DNA of 64,000 nt from Stemphylium vesicarium (taxonomy: Eukaryota > Ascomycota > Dothideomycetes > Pleosporales > Pleosporaceae): the NCBI GenBank assembly GCA_004380135.1, contig QXCR01000082.1:1-64000 (forward strand), read 5' to 3'. Each line of letters begins with the position of its first letter. Position 1 is the stretch's first letter. The notes beneath the pieces were generated by a model. The model was given only the letters and a program-made list of their open reading frames with translations, ran no database searches and was not told the origin of the DNA. Below, piece after piece: positions 32,610 to 43,652 of the stretch. The position numbers were made by a program, and so were the translations under genes.

Positions 32610-35600
32610 ATGCAGGCACCCGTTATGTTCAGCAACATGTCTCGCCTGTCGCTAGAGGATCAAAGCTTGGTCTCTCGGTTTGGGCCCGGCCCAAAACTTT
32701 CCGTATCGTCGGAGACTGTCCATGAGGCTTTCGAGCGCATCGTCGACGAACATCCTGCGGTGGTGGCGGCCGTATATGGTGACCAAACCATCACATACCT
32801 GCAGCTTGACCTCGCTGCCAACCGCCTCGCACATCATCTCATCGGCTCAGGGCTCCGCCCACGGCAACGAGTATGTCTCGTCGTACAGAGGTCGATAGAG
32901 ATGCTCATCGGCTTTCTGGCGATTCTCAAGGCCGGCTGCCAGTACGTTCCGATAGACGGTGGTGTTGCCTCCGACCAGGCTCTGCGACACATCTTCGAAG
33001 ACACCGAGGCGCGCTTCATCTTGTGCCTCCCTCGATACTGGGACCGAGTCAAGCAATTTGCGAACCAGGATACCATCGTCCTTGAGTTGAGCAGAACCAC
33101 TGGGGCCTTTTATTCCGCTTTCAGGCCCGGTGTGCGCGTTACGGCGGATGATGGCGTCTATGCCATGTACACATCAGGTAAGTATCTTCACTCTGTCAAC
33201 ATGGGCAGCTCGCTAACTGTTGTGGAAGGAAGTACTGGAGTACCGAAAGGTGTCGATGTGAAACACGGAGCCAAGACCAGCGCTCTTCTCTCAGAACCTG
33301 GACGAATGGGAATTACCGTTGGTTCAAAGGTCGGACAGGTTTTGAGCATCTCTTTTGCTATGGGTATGACTCTCCATTATCCAATCAGATCGACAATTTA
33401 CTTACAAGAAAAATAGGTGCATGGGAGATGTTGGGCTCTCTGATGAACGGAGGAACACTTTACCTCCGAGAGTCTGACTGGCATGCGACACTGAGCCAGG
33501 TTCGTTCCAGCAGCTAACTTCACCAGCCGTCATGAGAGCTAATGACTAGCGTAGATTGATACGTTGATATCTACTCCATCGATTCTTTCTAAGTACGACC
33601 AACGGGACTTTCCGAACATCAAGAGGGTTGGTGTGGCAGGCGAGGCATGTCCACAAGCGTGAGTTCAGGATGTGCACCATGACCAGACACTATACTGACA
33701 TTGATCCTAGTCTCGCCGATGAATGGGCTGAAGACAGGTCCTTTTATAACATGCTTGGCTCTACGGAGACCTTCTTGCTCTCTTCGCACAAGCATGTCAA
33801 GGGCGAGCAGTTATCGATCGGCCGGCCGCTTCCAAACATGGCATGTTACATACTCGACGAGGCAGAAGAGCTTGTACCAGTAGGCCAGAAGGGAACGCTA
33901 TGGGTTGGTGGTGCTGGCGTATCAAAAGGCTACATCAATTTGCCCTTGACGACTGCAGAGAAGTTCCAAGCCGACAAGTTCGCGAACGATGGGTAAGCAC
34001 AACGCTCGATTCCGTGAACTGCGCTGATTGTCATCAAGGTCTCTGATGTACAACTTCGGCAACATTGTTTGCTGGAGAGCCGATGGCTCATTGGAATCAT
34101 TCGGGCGAATGGACGACCAAGTGAAGATAAAGGGTTTTCGTGTCGAGCTCGACGGTGTCACTTCCGTTATCGAGCAGTTTGCCGGCATCACGCGTGGCGC
34201 TTCCCTCGTCATCGACGGCATTCTCCATGGATTTTACGCCTCCTACACCCCACTTGATGAACTCGAACTCGATGTCTTTGTTAGGAAGCAACTACCGTAC
34301 TATTCCGTGCCGGAGCGATGGATTCGTGTCGACGAAGTGCCATTGAACCCGAACGGCAAAGTCGACAAGGCCCAACTCAAGGCACTGGCTGCGGAACTCA
34401 GCCTTCCCAAACCGGATGTGGAGACGACTAAGAAGGCGCACGCGCGAATTGACTCGGGGATCGACTTTTTGGTGGCACCCACAAAGGTGGTAGCTCCACT
34501 CGACGCTGTAGTGCGTGATGATCCGCGAACTTCTGCGCGCGACATCGACCTCGAGAAAGGATTCCAAGCGAACAGTCTCGAGCGCAGCTCTGAAGCCGAC
34601 AGTGGTGAGCCATACGACAATGCGGTCGCGCTACCGGAACCCAGGATATCGCATGCCCAGGCCTGGCTACGACACCGTGGCCTCATCGCGTACCGTTGGC
34701 TTCTTCTTCCTGTCGTGCTCGCCAACGTCGGAGTCGCGTGCTGGTTGCTCTACGACAATATCAAGCGTCAGAAGTACCCCCACTCTTCGGTTGCCAATGC
34801 CACTGCGGCCAACCTTTGCGCGGCGATCTTGATACGCTCCGAGCCAGTCATCAACCTCTTGTTCAAGGTCTTTTCATCTGTTCCGACATGGATGCCTCTT
34901 GGAGTACGACGTATCTGCGCAAATGTCTTCCATATCGGTGGATTACACGTCGGATGCGCAATCGCAGCACTCATATGGTTCATTATCTTCGTCGTTGGTG
35001 CTAGTCTTGAGCTGGCAAAGGGCGTCGATGAGAGGGTCATATCGCTGGCCCCCGCGATACTCTCATACTTCATCATGCTCTTGCTGCTCGCGATGACCGC
35101 TATGTCGCACCCATACCTTCGTAACAGGTACCACGACCTATGGGAAAGCTTGCATCGCTTTGGAGGGTGGACGGTGCTGATCCTCTATTGGGTCCTCGTT
35201 GGCTTGTCTACTGGAGATCTGAGTCGCGGATCGGGGCTATCAACATCGGAGGCGTATCTGCGGAACCCATCGATATGGCTCATTGCTGCTGCGACTGTTG
35301 CGATCATCTTCCCCTGGTTGTTCCTTCGGCGTGTCGCAGTCATACCCGAGGTCCTCTCCTCTCATGCTGTTCGGCTACACTTCAACTCGAATCTCGGTCC
35401 AGGTAAAGGCGTCCGCCTTGCGCAGCATCCGCTGAAAGACTGGCATGGTTTTGCCACAATCACAAATGGGCCCAACGAGAATGGATACTCGGTGATCGTC
35501 AGTCGGGCTGGAGACTTTACAGGTCACATGATTGACACAGCGCCAACGCACGTTTGGAGACGCGGGATCCCCACCTCCGGAGTCCTGCGCATCGCAACAC

Positions 35601-35947
35601 TGTTCAAGAGCGTGGTGGTGGTAGCTACAGGATCGGGCATCGGGCCTTGTCTTTCCATCTTCCCTTACCAACACATCGCTATGCGCATCCTTTGGACTGC
35701 GCCGAACCACGAGAAAACCTTTGGCAGGTCCATGGTTGATCACGTACTCGAGAGAGACCCAAAAGCTGTCATTTACAATACTCGGGAGTCAGGAAAACCT
35801 GACATGAGCCTATTGACGTATAGACTATACAAGGAGAGCGGTGCGGAGGCAGTGCTAGTAATCAGCAACAAGCGCTTCACAAGGCAGATTGTTTTCGATA
35901 TGGAGAAGAGAGGTATACCGGCGTACGGGGCGATTTTTGACTCTTAG
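32610..35947 (+). CDS. TmpL: TmpL: adenylation domain fused to a membrane flavin/NAD(P) reductase
   Basis: Six exons, join(32610..33177, 33229..33363, 33417..33499, 33555..33658, 33711..33992, 34039..35947), 1026 aa. All five introns (46-55 nt) keep phase. The A-domain has its core motifs across the joins: TSGSTGVPKG (A3), MLGSTETF (A5), FGRMDDQVKIKGFRVELDGV (A8) and PNGKVDKAQL (A10). There is no thiolation domain. From about residue 605 to 825 come five to six hydrophobic helices, several with His (FHIGGLHVG, LHRFGGW). From about 835 a ferredoxin-reductase-like FAD/NAD(P) module ends the protein (VVVVATGSGIGPCL is the nucleotide loop). This is exactly the architecture described for TmpL of Alternaria brassicicola and Aspergillus fumigatus, a Woronin-body-associated peroxisomal protein needed for redox balance and virulence. 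The adenylated substrate is unknown. Confidence 0.9.
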
Positions 35948-36902
35948 GCTTGCGCGGTGTCGGAGATTATGACGGGAAGTTACACACGAGCTGATGAATT
36001 TTGTGGTATGATGCGATGAGTTGTATGTATGAAATGAACGAATTCCCAGGTCTAGTGTACTGAACGCGCAAATTCCTTTGTTTGTATTTTTCGCGCAGGA
36101 TGCGAGCAGTACCCTTTCCGCCGTCGCCCGTACACGTGGACAGTCTTGGCAGCGGGGCTGCTACAACACCAAAAACCACGGCCATCGCTCTTCGCCGCGC
36201 GTGATGCCCACCAATCATCGGGGATACCGAGCCCGAGCACAAAAAAGAACTTCAGTTGCCCCTGACACAGGCTTCCCGCACAGCTCTTGGACGAATGACT
36301 GCTATCATCGATTGCTGTGCCAGTAGGCCGCACTCTTCGTCGGGTTGCGACTCTTGAGAGACAACGCCATCGCCACCTCGATGCCAGCATCGTTACGCTA
36401 CCCCAAAGAGGCTGCTCAACGGTCTCGCCCCTCTAATGGAATGCCAAGACGCAAATGACCGCTCCGCGATAGCATTCGTGCAGCCACAATTAGGCTTTGC
36501 CCTAAAACACATGCTTTTTGTCGCCCTTTAATCTATCTTATCTAGGTACACCCCCCCTACGAGACGGCTCGACCCAGTACCAGCGCACGTCAGGATCTAC
36601 TTGATCCTCCCGGGCAGGTGCATCAGGAGTGTCTGCGGAGAATAGACCAAAGGAGAAGGAGATCAAGTTAGCGCCCGGCGCAATTCGCAACGTCGGCCAA
36701 TCACGGACATGTTGCACTCTGCACGACCCGATGGGTCTATGCTAGAGAGGATCACCTGGTGGCCATTAGGAGAAGGTCGATCGTTGTAGTACGGGGGTAG
36801 AAGATCTGTATAAGGTAGGTATTTTTCCATAGGATTGTGTGGAGAACAAGCACATTTCATCCTTTCGCTTTTTCATACTCCTTCGCTTCTAACAGTTTCA
36901 CA
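35948..36902. promoter_or_regulatory. Intergenic / promoter of the carboxypeptidase gene
   Basis: 955 bp with no supported ORF. A TGTATAAGG TATA-like box lies about 95 bp upstream of the start at 36903. Confidence 0.4.
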
Positions 36903-38450
36903 ATGAAGTACGCTCTCGCTGCAGCACTGATACTCCAGGGTACTACGGTACTTGGCAGTCTTCTTCCTGTTCATTTCCAAGCCCCCTCTCCTTCCCACTT
37001 CCTCGACATCGTGAACAATGGCACATACGATCTTGGCTGCAGACCAAAGGCTGTCCCGCACGAGAATGGCCACTTTGAGCTCCATGCTCTGCTCACTGAA
37101 GAGCAAATCGCACACCTGAGCAAGGAGTACGAGAACTCTGATGAGATCACTCTACACAGGAAAGATCTCAGTAAGCGAGCTGCCACTGCGCCAATCGGCT
37201 CTGGTGATCGCTGGCAGAGCGGAGCTGTCGCACCATCTGGTCTTGGCACCAAGGCGACGGGATCGACCGTCAGTTCCATCATGAACGTCAACGAGATCAA
37301 CTCCGCCATCAAGGGTCTTGTTACCGCGTATGGTATCAGCACCGTCACTCTGCCATACAAGACTTTCAACGGCGCTACCCAGACTGCCGGATATGTCGGC
37401 GCCGGCACAGACAAGTCCAAGTACAAGCTCTACCTGAGTGCTGGCATGCACGCCCGTGAGCGAGGTGGCCCTGACCAGCTCGTCTACTGGATCTCCGACT
37501 TGCTCGCTGCGAACAAGGCTGGGACTGGTCTCAAGTACGGCAGTAAGTCGTACACCAACGCACAAATCAAGAGCGTGCTTGCTGCTGGTATCGTCTTCTT
37601 CCCGCTTGTCAACCCAGACGGTGTTGCCTACGATCAATCATCCGGCTCTCTCTGGCGCAAGAACCGCAACACACGCTCAGGCAGCAGCGGCTCTTCGATC
37701 GGCGTAGACATCAACCGCAACTTTGATTTCCTCTGGAACTTCAAGAAGTACTTCGACCCATCAACATCCCCAGCGTCCACATCGCCCAGTTCAGAAGCCT
37801 TTTACGGCTCAGCAGCGGCCTCGGAGTCCGAGACCAAGAACCACGTCAGCGTCTACGATTCTTTTCCCAACATCAGGTGGTTCATGGACATTCACTCTGC
37901 CACGGGCGACATCCTGTACAACTGGGGTGACGACGAGCTGCAGAGCACCACCACAACCATGAATTTCCTCAACAGCGCTTACGATGGAAAGAGAGGTCGT
38001 CTTGGTGACACTACGTACAAGGAGTACATGCCCTCGGCTGACGCTGCCAACATCAAAAATGTTGCTTCCAAGACTGCTGCTGCGAGTAAGTAGCCCATTC
38101 CAAGCACTCATTCCACCTAATACTGACATCGTACCCAGTGCGCGCTGTTGGCGGTCGTTCATACACATACATGCAGTCTGTTGGTCTGTACGCCACATCC
38201 GGCGCTTCGGACGACTACGCCGCCAGTCGTGTGTACGCCAAGTCTGGTGCCAACAAGGTCCATGGCTGTAAGCACACTCCTCCTTCTCTCGCGTCGTGCG
38301 CTCATACTGACTTGACATACAGACACCATGGAATTCGGTTACAGCACCAACTTCTACCCTACGTTGACCGAGTTCAACCAGAACATCCTAGACACCAACG
38401 CTGGTTTCATGGACTGGGCGCTGGCTGCTATTGCTGTTGGTCTTGATTAG
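36903..38450 (+). CDS. Secreted M14 zinc carboxypeptidase (A-type)
   Basis: Three exons, join(36903..38085, 38139..38267, 38323..38450), 479 aa. A signal peptide (MKYALAAALILQGTTVLGS) is followed by a propeptide that ends at a Lys-Arg (residues 91-92), a Kex2-type site before AATAPIGSG. Zinc ligands are His183 and Glu186 in AGMHARERGG and His331 in FMDIHSATGD. The catalytic Glu is Glu441 in YTMEFGYS, encoded at the start of exon 3, so splicing is needed for activity. The substrate-binding Arg/Asn appear in DINRNFDF. The enzyme removes C-terminal residues from extracellular peptides. The start is the ATG directly before the signal peptide. An upstream in-frame open stretch lacks an ATG. Confidence 0.93.
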
Positions 38451-39031
38451 ACACCTTAAATGGCATAGTAAAGGTGTTGGCGGTGTTTGACGATGTTTAT
38501 GCCGTGAGGCGTTGCGCGAAAACTGGAGAGACAGGGCGCTGACGAAGATATGTTGAAACGAAGACACACAGCATTTGGCGTTAGTGGGATGGTGGGGAGG
38601 ACGACAAAAGGTTAGTCGTTCATGTTGCATACTTGGTGCATTCTGTTCATCGTGTAATTATTGAGAAATACATGCTTGTCTACCGGGAGATTCCCACCAC
38701 TGACTAAACCATGTGATCGCCAATCTCTGCCTGACTGGCCTGTCATCCTCCAACAAGTCACCAGAGAAATCCGTCAGACAATGGCCTTCTTGTGAGGTGC
38801 TAATTATACTGCCACTAGAACCCTGGTAGAGGATCCAAACGCTTGTTGTCCTTCGAATTTTCCTGCTTCGCCATCCTCGTCAATCACAAAAGGGTTGCTC
38901 ATGGAACCCTCCGTCTCCTTATCCAGCTCTCCCAAAGTTTCGGCCCACCCACGAACTGTTGGTCCTCCATTAGAAGTTGATGTGTCGATTGCGCGTGCAT
39001 GGCGGTCCTCTGAAGACTCCCATGTAAGATG
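38451..39031. other. Intergenic, no gene seen
   Basis: About 580 bp after the carboxypeptidase stop. No supported ORF. Confidence 0.4.
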
Positions 39032-39650
39032 TCAACCACACACTAGGTGTGCGGGAATGCCCTCCAATCCCTGGTTGGGCGCCTCGATGTCCTCGAGCGT
39101 CTCTCTATTCGCATATCGCATAAGAAAGACCTTGGGGATGGTCTTCTCGATGTACCTGCAGAAGATCTCGACTCCTGCTTGAAGCTTGTTCGTGGTCTTC
39201 ACCTGCTGGATCATGGCGACAATCGTTTTTTCCTCGTTCTTCTCATACCTCGCTGCCGCTGCAAAGACACGGTAGTCGACACTCCTGTAGTCCTTCCGCC
39301 TATGCTCCCTGAGAACTCCTTCACACTTCGCCAACCCCGGGGCAAGCCCCCCCCCCCCCCCCCCCCATGTGTGTGACATCGTCTTCCAGGTGTTGGTCCT
39401 CGGTCTGGTTCTTCTTGAAGAGACCCTTTGTCGCCTGGGTATCAATATGCTCAGCGAGGTCTTCGTACCATCTGGGAATGATCTGGTTGCGATCATAGAT
39501 GTTGTTGCGCGGTAGGAACAGCCAGGCCGTCAGCGACTGCCTGAGGATATCCCCACGCAGCCGTTGACGACCCACGAAAGCCGTGAAGAATTCGAAATCA
39601 TTTCTTCTGGTGTCGCGTGGTTGGGCACTGTCTCTGTGGCTGAGGAGACC
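39032..39650 (-). pseudogene. Unknown ORF split by a 20-nt homopolymer
   Basis: On the minus strand, a frame reading DTRRNDFEFFTAFVGRQRLR... through VTHMGGGGGG ends shortly after the G tract (C20 on the plus strand, 39347-39366). A second frame from the tract continues LAPGLAKCEGVLREHRRKDY... to a stop at 39032. Both halves look like real protein, so they are probably one gene out of frame by one base. No start codon with good context is visible. An in-frame stop lies near 39655. The family is not recognised. A miscounted homopolymer in the assembly would give the same picture. Confidence 0.5.
39347..39366. repeat. Homopolymer C20 / G20 tract
   Basis: Twenty consecutive C on the plus strand at the point where the minus-strand open frame switches. 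Confidence 0.95.
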
Positions 39651-39660
39651 GTCTTAACTT

Positions 39661-39990
39661 GTTGAATTCTTCAGACCGCAACGTAATGTGCAAGTGTAAC
39701 GTGCGGTGGCGGCAATGTAGTCTTCCGGATGATATGCGAAGATTCCTGCCGGCCCGCGACGCCGGCAACCGAGTGGCTCCGCGGTGACTTGCAGGCCTGT
39801 CAAGACCAGACCAGATACATTGAATTCTTCAAACCACAGCATGGGGTGTTGATGTGATGTGTGGGAGCGACAATGTAGCCTCCCGGACGGTATATGGAGA
39901 ATTCGTCGGCCTGGCAGGCCCGTTGAGACGAAATCAGAAGTGTTGAATTCTTTAAACCACAACATCGTGTGTTTAGGTGTTGTCTTTTCG
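39661..39990. repeat. Three imperfect direct repeats with a shared GAATTCTT core
   Basis: Copies start near 39661, 39819 and 39942. Each begins TTGAATTCTT(C/T)A(A/G)ACC(A/G)CA and continues with related sequence through CGAC/GGCAATGTAG and CCGG. On the minus strand the core reads CCGLKNS or RCGLKNS, and copies differ in frame. They lie just upstream of the split ORF at 39032-39650 and may be part of it. Confidence 0.65.
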
Positions 39991-40682
39991 CTGGTAGTGG
40001 TCGATGACATTGAAAAGTAACGTCATGTTTCTTTCGCTGCATGGATCATTTCGCGGAGTTGCTTGTCGTTTTTGACAATTGGGATCCGCGCTACCAAGTC
40101 CCACACGCGCTTCGTAGGGTAGTTTCTGCTCTCTCCATACCATGCTTGTCTTGCAGACGTTGGGCCGCATTGGGCAGTTCGTAGTGTGCATTACACCACC
40201 TCTGTTACTGCTCGTCCCTTGCTTCCCTTCCCTCCTCCCGTATGCGAAGTCGCTCAGAGAGTTCATTGTCGATAATGAAGGATTTGGTAGGTGAGTTGTT
40301 TGTCATTTGGTGGGATGTGAAGCTATGAGGTGCTTTGGATTGAGGGAGATGAGGAGATTGGAAGATGGGGTTGGAGGGCAGGTTGAAAAGGCTGGGATCC
40401 TGCGTCAAGGTGAGAGAGTGAACAAACGGTGACTGCAGATTTGAGAAAGCACGGACGTTTTGGTCTCGCCTCAGGGTCTCGCCTCGCTGGTGGCTGTTCC
40501 TCTGCAAACAAGAAATCGTGATAACAGTATGAGATACGTGAGGATGCGATCGCTGCGAACAGTTGCACAAGTTCGTCTCGCGATGAAGCGGAAAATTGTT
40601 AAATTGCTCAGTAAGAAAGGTATATACATTCAAGAAGGGAAAAAGCATCCTGCACAGCAAGACAACACAACGGCCACTTCGT

Positions 40683-41852
40683 CTATAGTCCGTCGTTACC
40701 AACCCAAGGGCTGGATGCCTTCCAGCTGACGTACTCGGGGCCGATCTTCTTGATGTCAGCCACACCAAGGTTAGCAGCATCGTTGAGGAGCTCGTACTTG
40801 AGCATCTCAGCCGCCCTTGAAACACCCTCAGCGCCGTAGATGTTGGCGTACATGAAAGGCCTGCCAACACCGACAGCCCTAACACCAAGGGAGAGGAGCT
40901 TCAAGATGTCGGTACCGTAGCGAACACCACCGTCGGCATAGACTTCTACCTCTTTGAAGATCTCGGGGTCCTCGCTGTAGATCTCGAGTGCGACCTGGAG
41001 AGAAGAGGGCGAGGTGTCGATCTGACGGCCGCCGTGGTTGGAGAGGAAGATGGCCTTTGCGCCGTTGGTGATAGCCAAGCGGGCATCTTCAACGGTCTGA
41101 ATGCCCTTGGGAATGATGGGAAGGGAAGTCATGTTGGTCAGTTGACGGTACATGTCCCAGGTGAAAAGAGTGAGCGACGCATCTGCGGATCCGACACCGT
41201 AGCGTGCAGCACGGTGCCTGATGCCATCACCGGGCGAGTCGATGGTCATGACGATGGCCTTGGATCCCACCTCCTCGATCTGGCGGAACAGTTGCTGGGT
41301 TTCGGTCATGTTCGCAGTCAGGTAGACTTGCTGGAAGAGGACCTGCTCTGAGCCATTGGGACGAGCGGCGTAGATCTCCTCCATGGTTTTGGATGAGAAG
41401 AGCGAAGCCATGTAGAGGATGTTGGCATCTGCGGCGCCCTGCGTAAGACCAACCTCAGCTTCCTCACTTGCATATCCACCACGAGCACATGGTGAGATGA
41501 AGAAGGGAGCGGAGAAGTTGTGGCCGAGAATAGTCGTCGGCAACGATGCTCCGACGTTGGTAACGTCGCGCATTACGCGTGGGCGAAGTCGGTATCGGGA
41601 GAAGACTTCCAAGTTGTTGCGATAAGACCACTCGCCCGCTGCACCGTTGCGGTAGTAGGTGTATGAAGAAGTGTTCATGAAGTTGCGGCCAACCCACTGG
41701 AAATCGGGGAGACCGACCAGCGACTCGAGGGGAGGTAAAGTGTCATTGGCAACAAAGGCAGCGAGCTGCTCGTCAATGCCAGTGTCCGGCTCGTTCAGGA
41801 AGGGACGCGCAGCAAGAGCGCAGGTAGCGAAGGCAAGGAGTGAGTAACGCAT
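40683..41852 (-). CDS. Secreted FMN-dependent alpha-hydroxy-acid dehydrogenase/oxidase
   Basis: Single exon, 389 aa. The N-terminus is a signal peptide (MRYSLLAFATCALAARP), and there are several N-x-S/T sites, so the enzyme is probably secreted, unusual for this mostly mitochondrial or peroxisomal family. The TIM-barrel of the glycolate oxidase/lactate monooxygenase/cytochrome b2 family is complete: YYRNGAAGEWSYRNNLEVF near the start, FISPCARGGYA, FQQVYLTANM, AIVMTIDSPGDGIRHR, the active-site His in FLSNHGGRQIDTSPSS, and the FMN-phosphate loop DGGVRYGTDILKLL and VGVGRPFMYAN. No cytochrome b5 domain, so it is oxidase- rather than flavocytochrome-like. It should oxidise an alpha-hydroxy acid to the keto acid. 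The substrate is not predictable. Confidence 0.92.
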   Translation of the reverse strand: MRYSLLAFATCALAARPFLNEPDTGIDEQLAAFVANDTLPPLESLVGLPDFQWVGRNFMNTSSYTYYRNGAAGEWSYRNNLEVFSRYRLRPRVMRDVTNVGASLPTTILGHNFSAPFFISPCARGGYASEEAEVGLTQGAADANILYMASLFSSKTMEEIYAARPNGSEQVLFQQVYLTANMTETQQLFRQIEEVGSKAIVMTIDSPGDGIRHRAARYGVGSADASLTLFTWDMYRQLTNMTSLPIIPKGIQTVEDARLAITNGAKAIFLSNHGGRQIDTSPSSLQVALEIYSEDPEIFKEVEVYADGGVRYGTDILKLLSLGVRAVGVGRPFMYANIYGAEGVSRAAEMLKYELLNDAANLGVADIKKIGPEYVSWKASSPWVGNDGL

Positions 41853-43640
41853 CTTGGGCAGATGGTGGAGAGTCTGAGTGGAGGAAAGATCGACTGTGTG
41901 TGAGTGAGTACTCGGATCAAAGCAAACCCAAGACTCTTATACTCTGTCCGACAGGCCGCGCACGCGTGGGATCTGTGCAGGGGCGCGTGAAAGGATAGCA
42001 ACTAGTTCGCATACAAGTCAGTCTTGGACAAGAACTTGCATCTCATATCTCTACCCAATCCTTGCCTTCACACCCTATGTGCCAGACTTTGGTATAACTG
42101 GCATAGTCTGTCTTGTTAGCGTTTCGAAACTAATGTGCGTCATCGCAGAAGGGCCGTCAGAGCCTTTCTTCATATTAACAACCCTGACCAAACGTCAAAA
42201 GTGGAGCCGGTTTATCTCCCATGGGCATCGCCAAGATGTTCCAGAGGCCAATGCGACCAGGTTGGTGTTTAGCATGAATTAACGCCCCGGAAGCAGGAAC
42301 TGCATCGGGCCGACCTGGCTCATGACAGGTTTGTCAGTTCAGGCACGCGGGAGATCCACAGCGGAATTACACCTGCAACGGCGCCATCGTGGGGAAATGA
42401 TTGGTCAGCCCGAGTGGAAAACGCTATGAAAGGCTTGAAATTGCGAGACCGGATCAAGATCAGAACGTGGAAGGTCCTTCGGTCCCTGCCGGCGCTGCAG
42501 GATTCGCGGCACTTAGCCGGCAACGTCGCTTGCTCCGGGTTTGGGTGGATAACCCTTGAACGACGTCCATTCTCTTCACCGCGGTGACAAAGCAAGCTAT
42601 GGTTTTTTTTCGCGCTGCGCCTCATCACAACGTATAGGTGAGATCATTCGATCTAAGTCGTAAGCTGCGCGACCATCGGAGAGCATGGCGCAGCGCTTAG
42701 TGCTCGTTGTGCATTGGTTCGGCGTCAGTAATGGCATACAGAACATACGATTCGAGCGATATACGCCCTGTCTTCCTTGAGGATATCTGATGTTTCAAAG
42801 AACATGTGCTGCATCAACAGCGGATCAGATAGATGGCATGCGGTGCTGCAATGGGCAGACAGTTCCGAGGCCGAGACTGGGCGTTCCTACACAACATCGA
42901 TCCATGGCCTTCCTCTATAGGTATAGGAATTAATTTCCATGTATTTGGGAAGATTGCGCTGTGGATATAGCCACGTATGTGGGTCGCATAGTGTTGAGAG
43001 TGGTGTTGTAGGAAGGACCTTGGAACCACAAAAAGCCGGTGGAACATGTTACAGCGCTAGCGTGAATGCTTGGCGCCCCGCTGGTGTTTGAACTCTTTCC
43101 ATCTGCGTTCCCACTCCGTCCATCGTGACGGCAGCCCCAAGCTTTATTGGCAAAGTTTAATCCATTGCTGCATCATTCAACCTCGCCTTTCTTTGACATC
43201 ACTGTGTATCTGATTGGTGTAACAGTCCTCTCAAAATGACCACCCAAGTAAATACCTAATAGCTATCTGAAAAGCCTGTCGAAAATTCTGGGCCTGCCTA
43301 TGCACAGCTCAGCCAAATATCCCACATCTGAACAATATGGTGCATTTCCGAATTTTCAAGAAGTTCGTGTACATGATCATCAGAGCGTCAGTCAGGCGTC
43401 AGACATGACGCCATTCGAATCCGCCATCGCCATCGCACTGTCTTTAGTAAACTGACCTCTACCCTTGGCTATCCAATGGCTATCCTATGTAGACGTTCGT
43501 ACAAGACTACACATTGTTCAGGGTATGACAACTTGGCATTACGGGTTTATCCAGGAAGTGCGGGGATGGCGCGCCCCAAAGGCGGGGTCGTGTCTTATCA
43601 GATCATCGGCTCATGAACAGCATACTTTGTTCTTAATAAA
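41853..43640. other. 1.8-kb intergenic region, no gene supported
   Basis: Contains the promoter of the minus-strand FMN oxidase at its left end. No convincing coding relic was found in the rest. Confidence 0.4.
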
Positions 43641-43652
43641 ACTCAAGTCACC

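Noticed and set aside
40205..40888. 227-residue minus-strand frame downstream of the FMN oxidase
   Set aside because: It overlaps the real C-terminus of the FMN oxidase in another frame and then runs into non-coding sequence.
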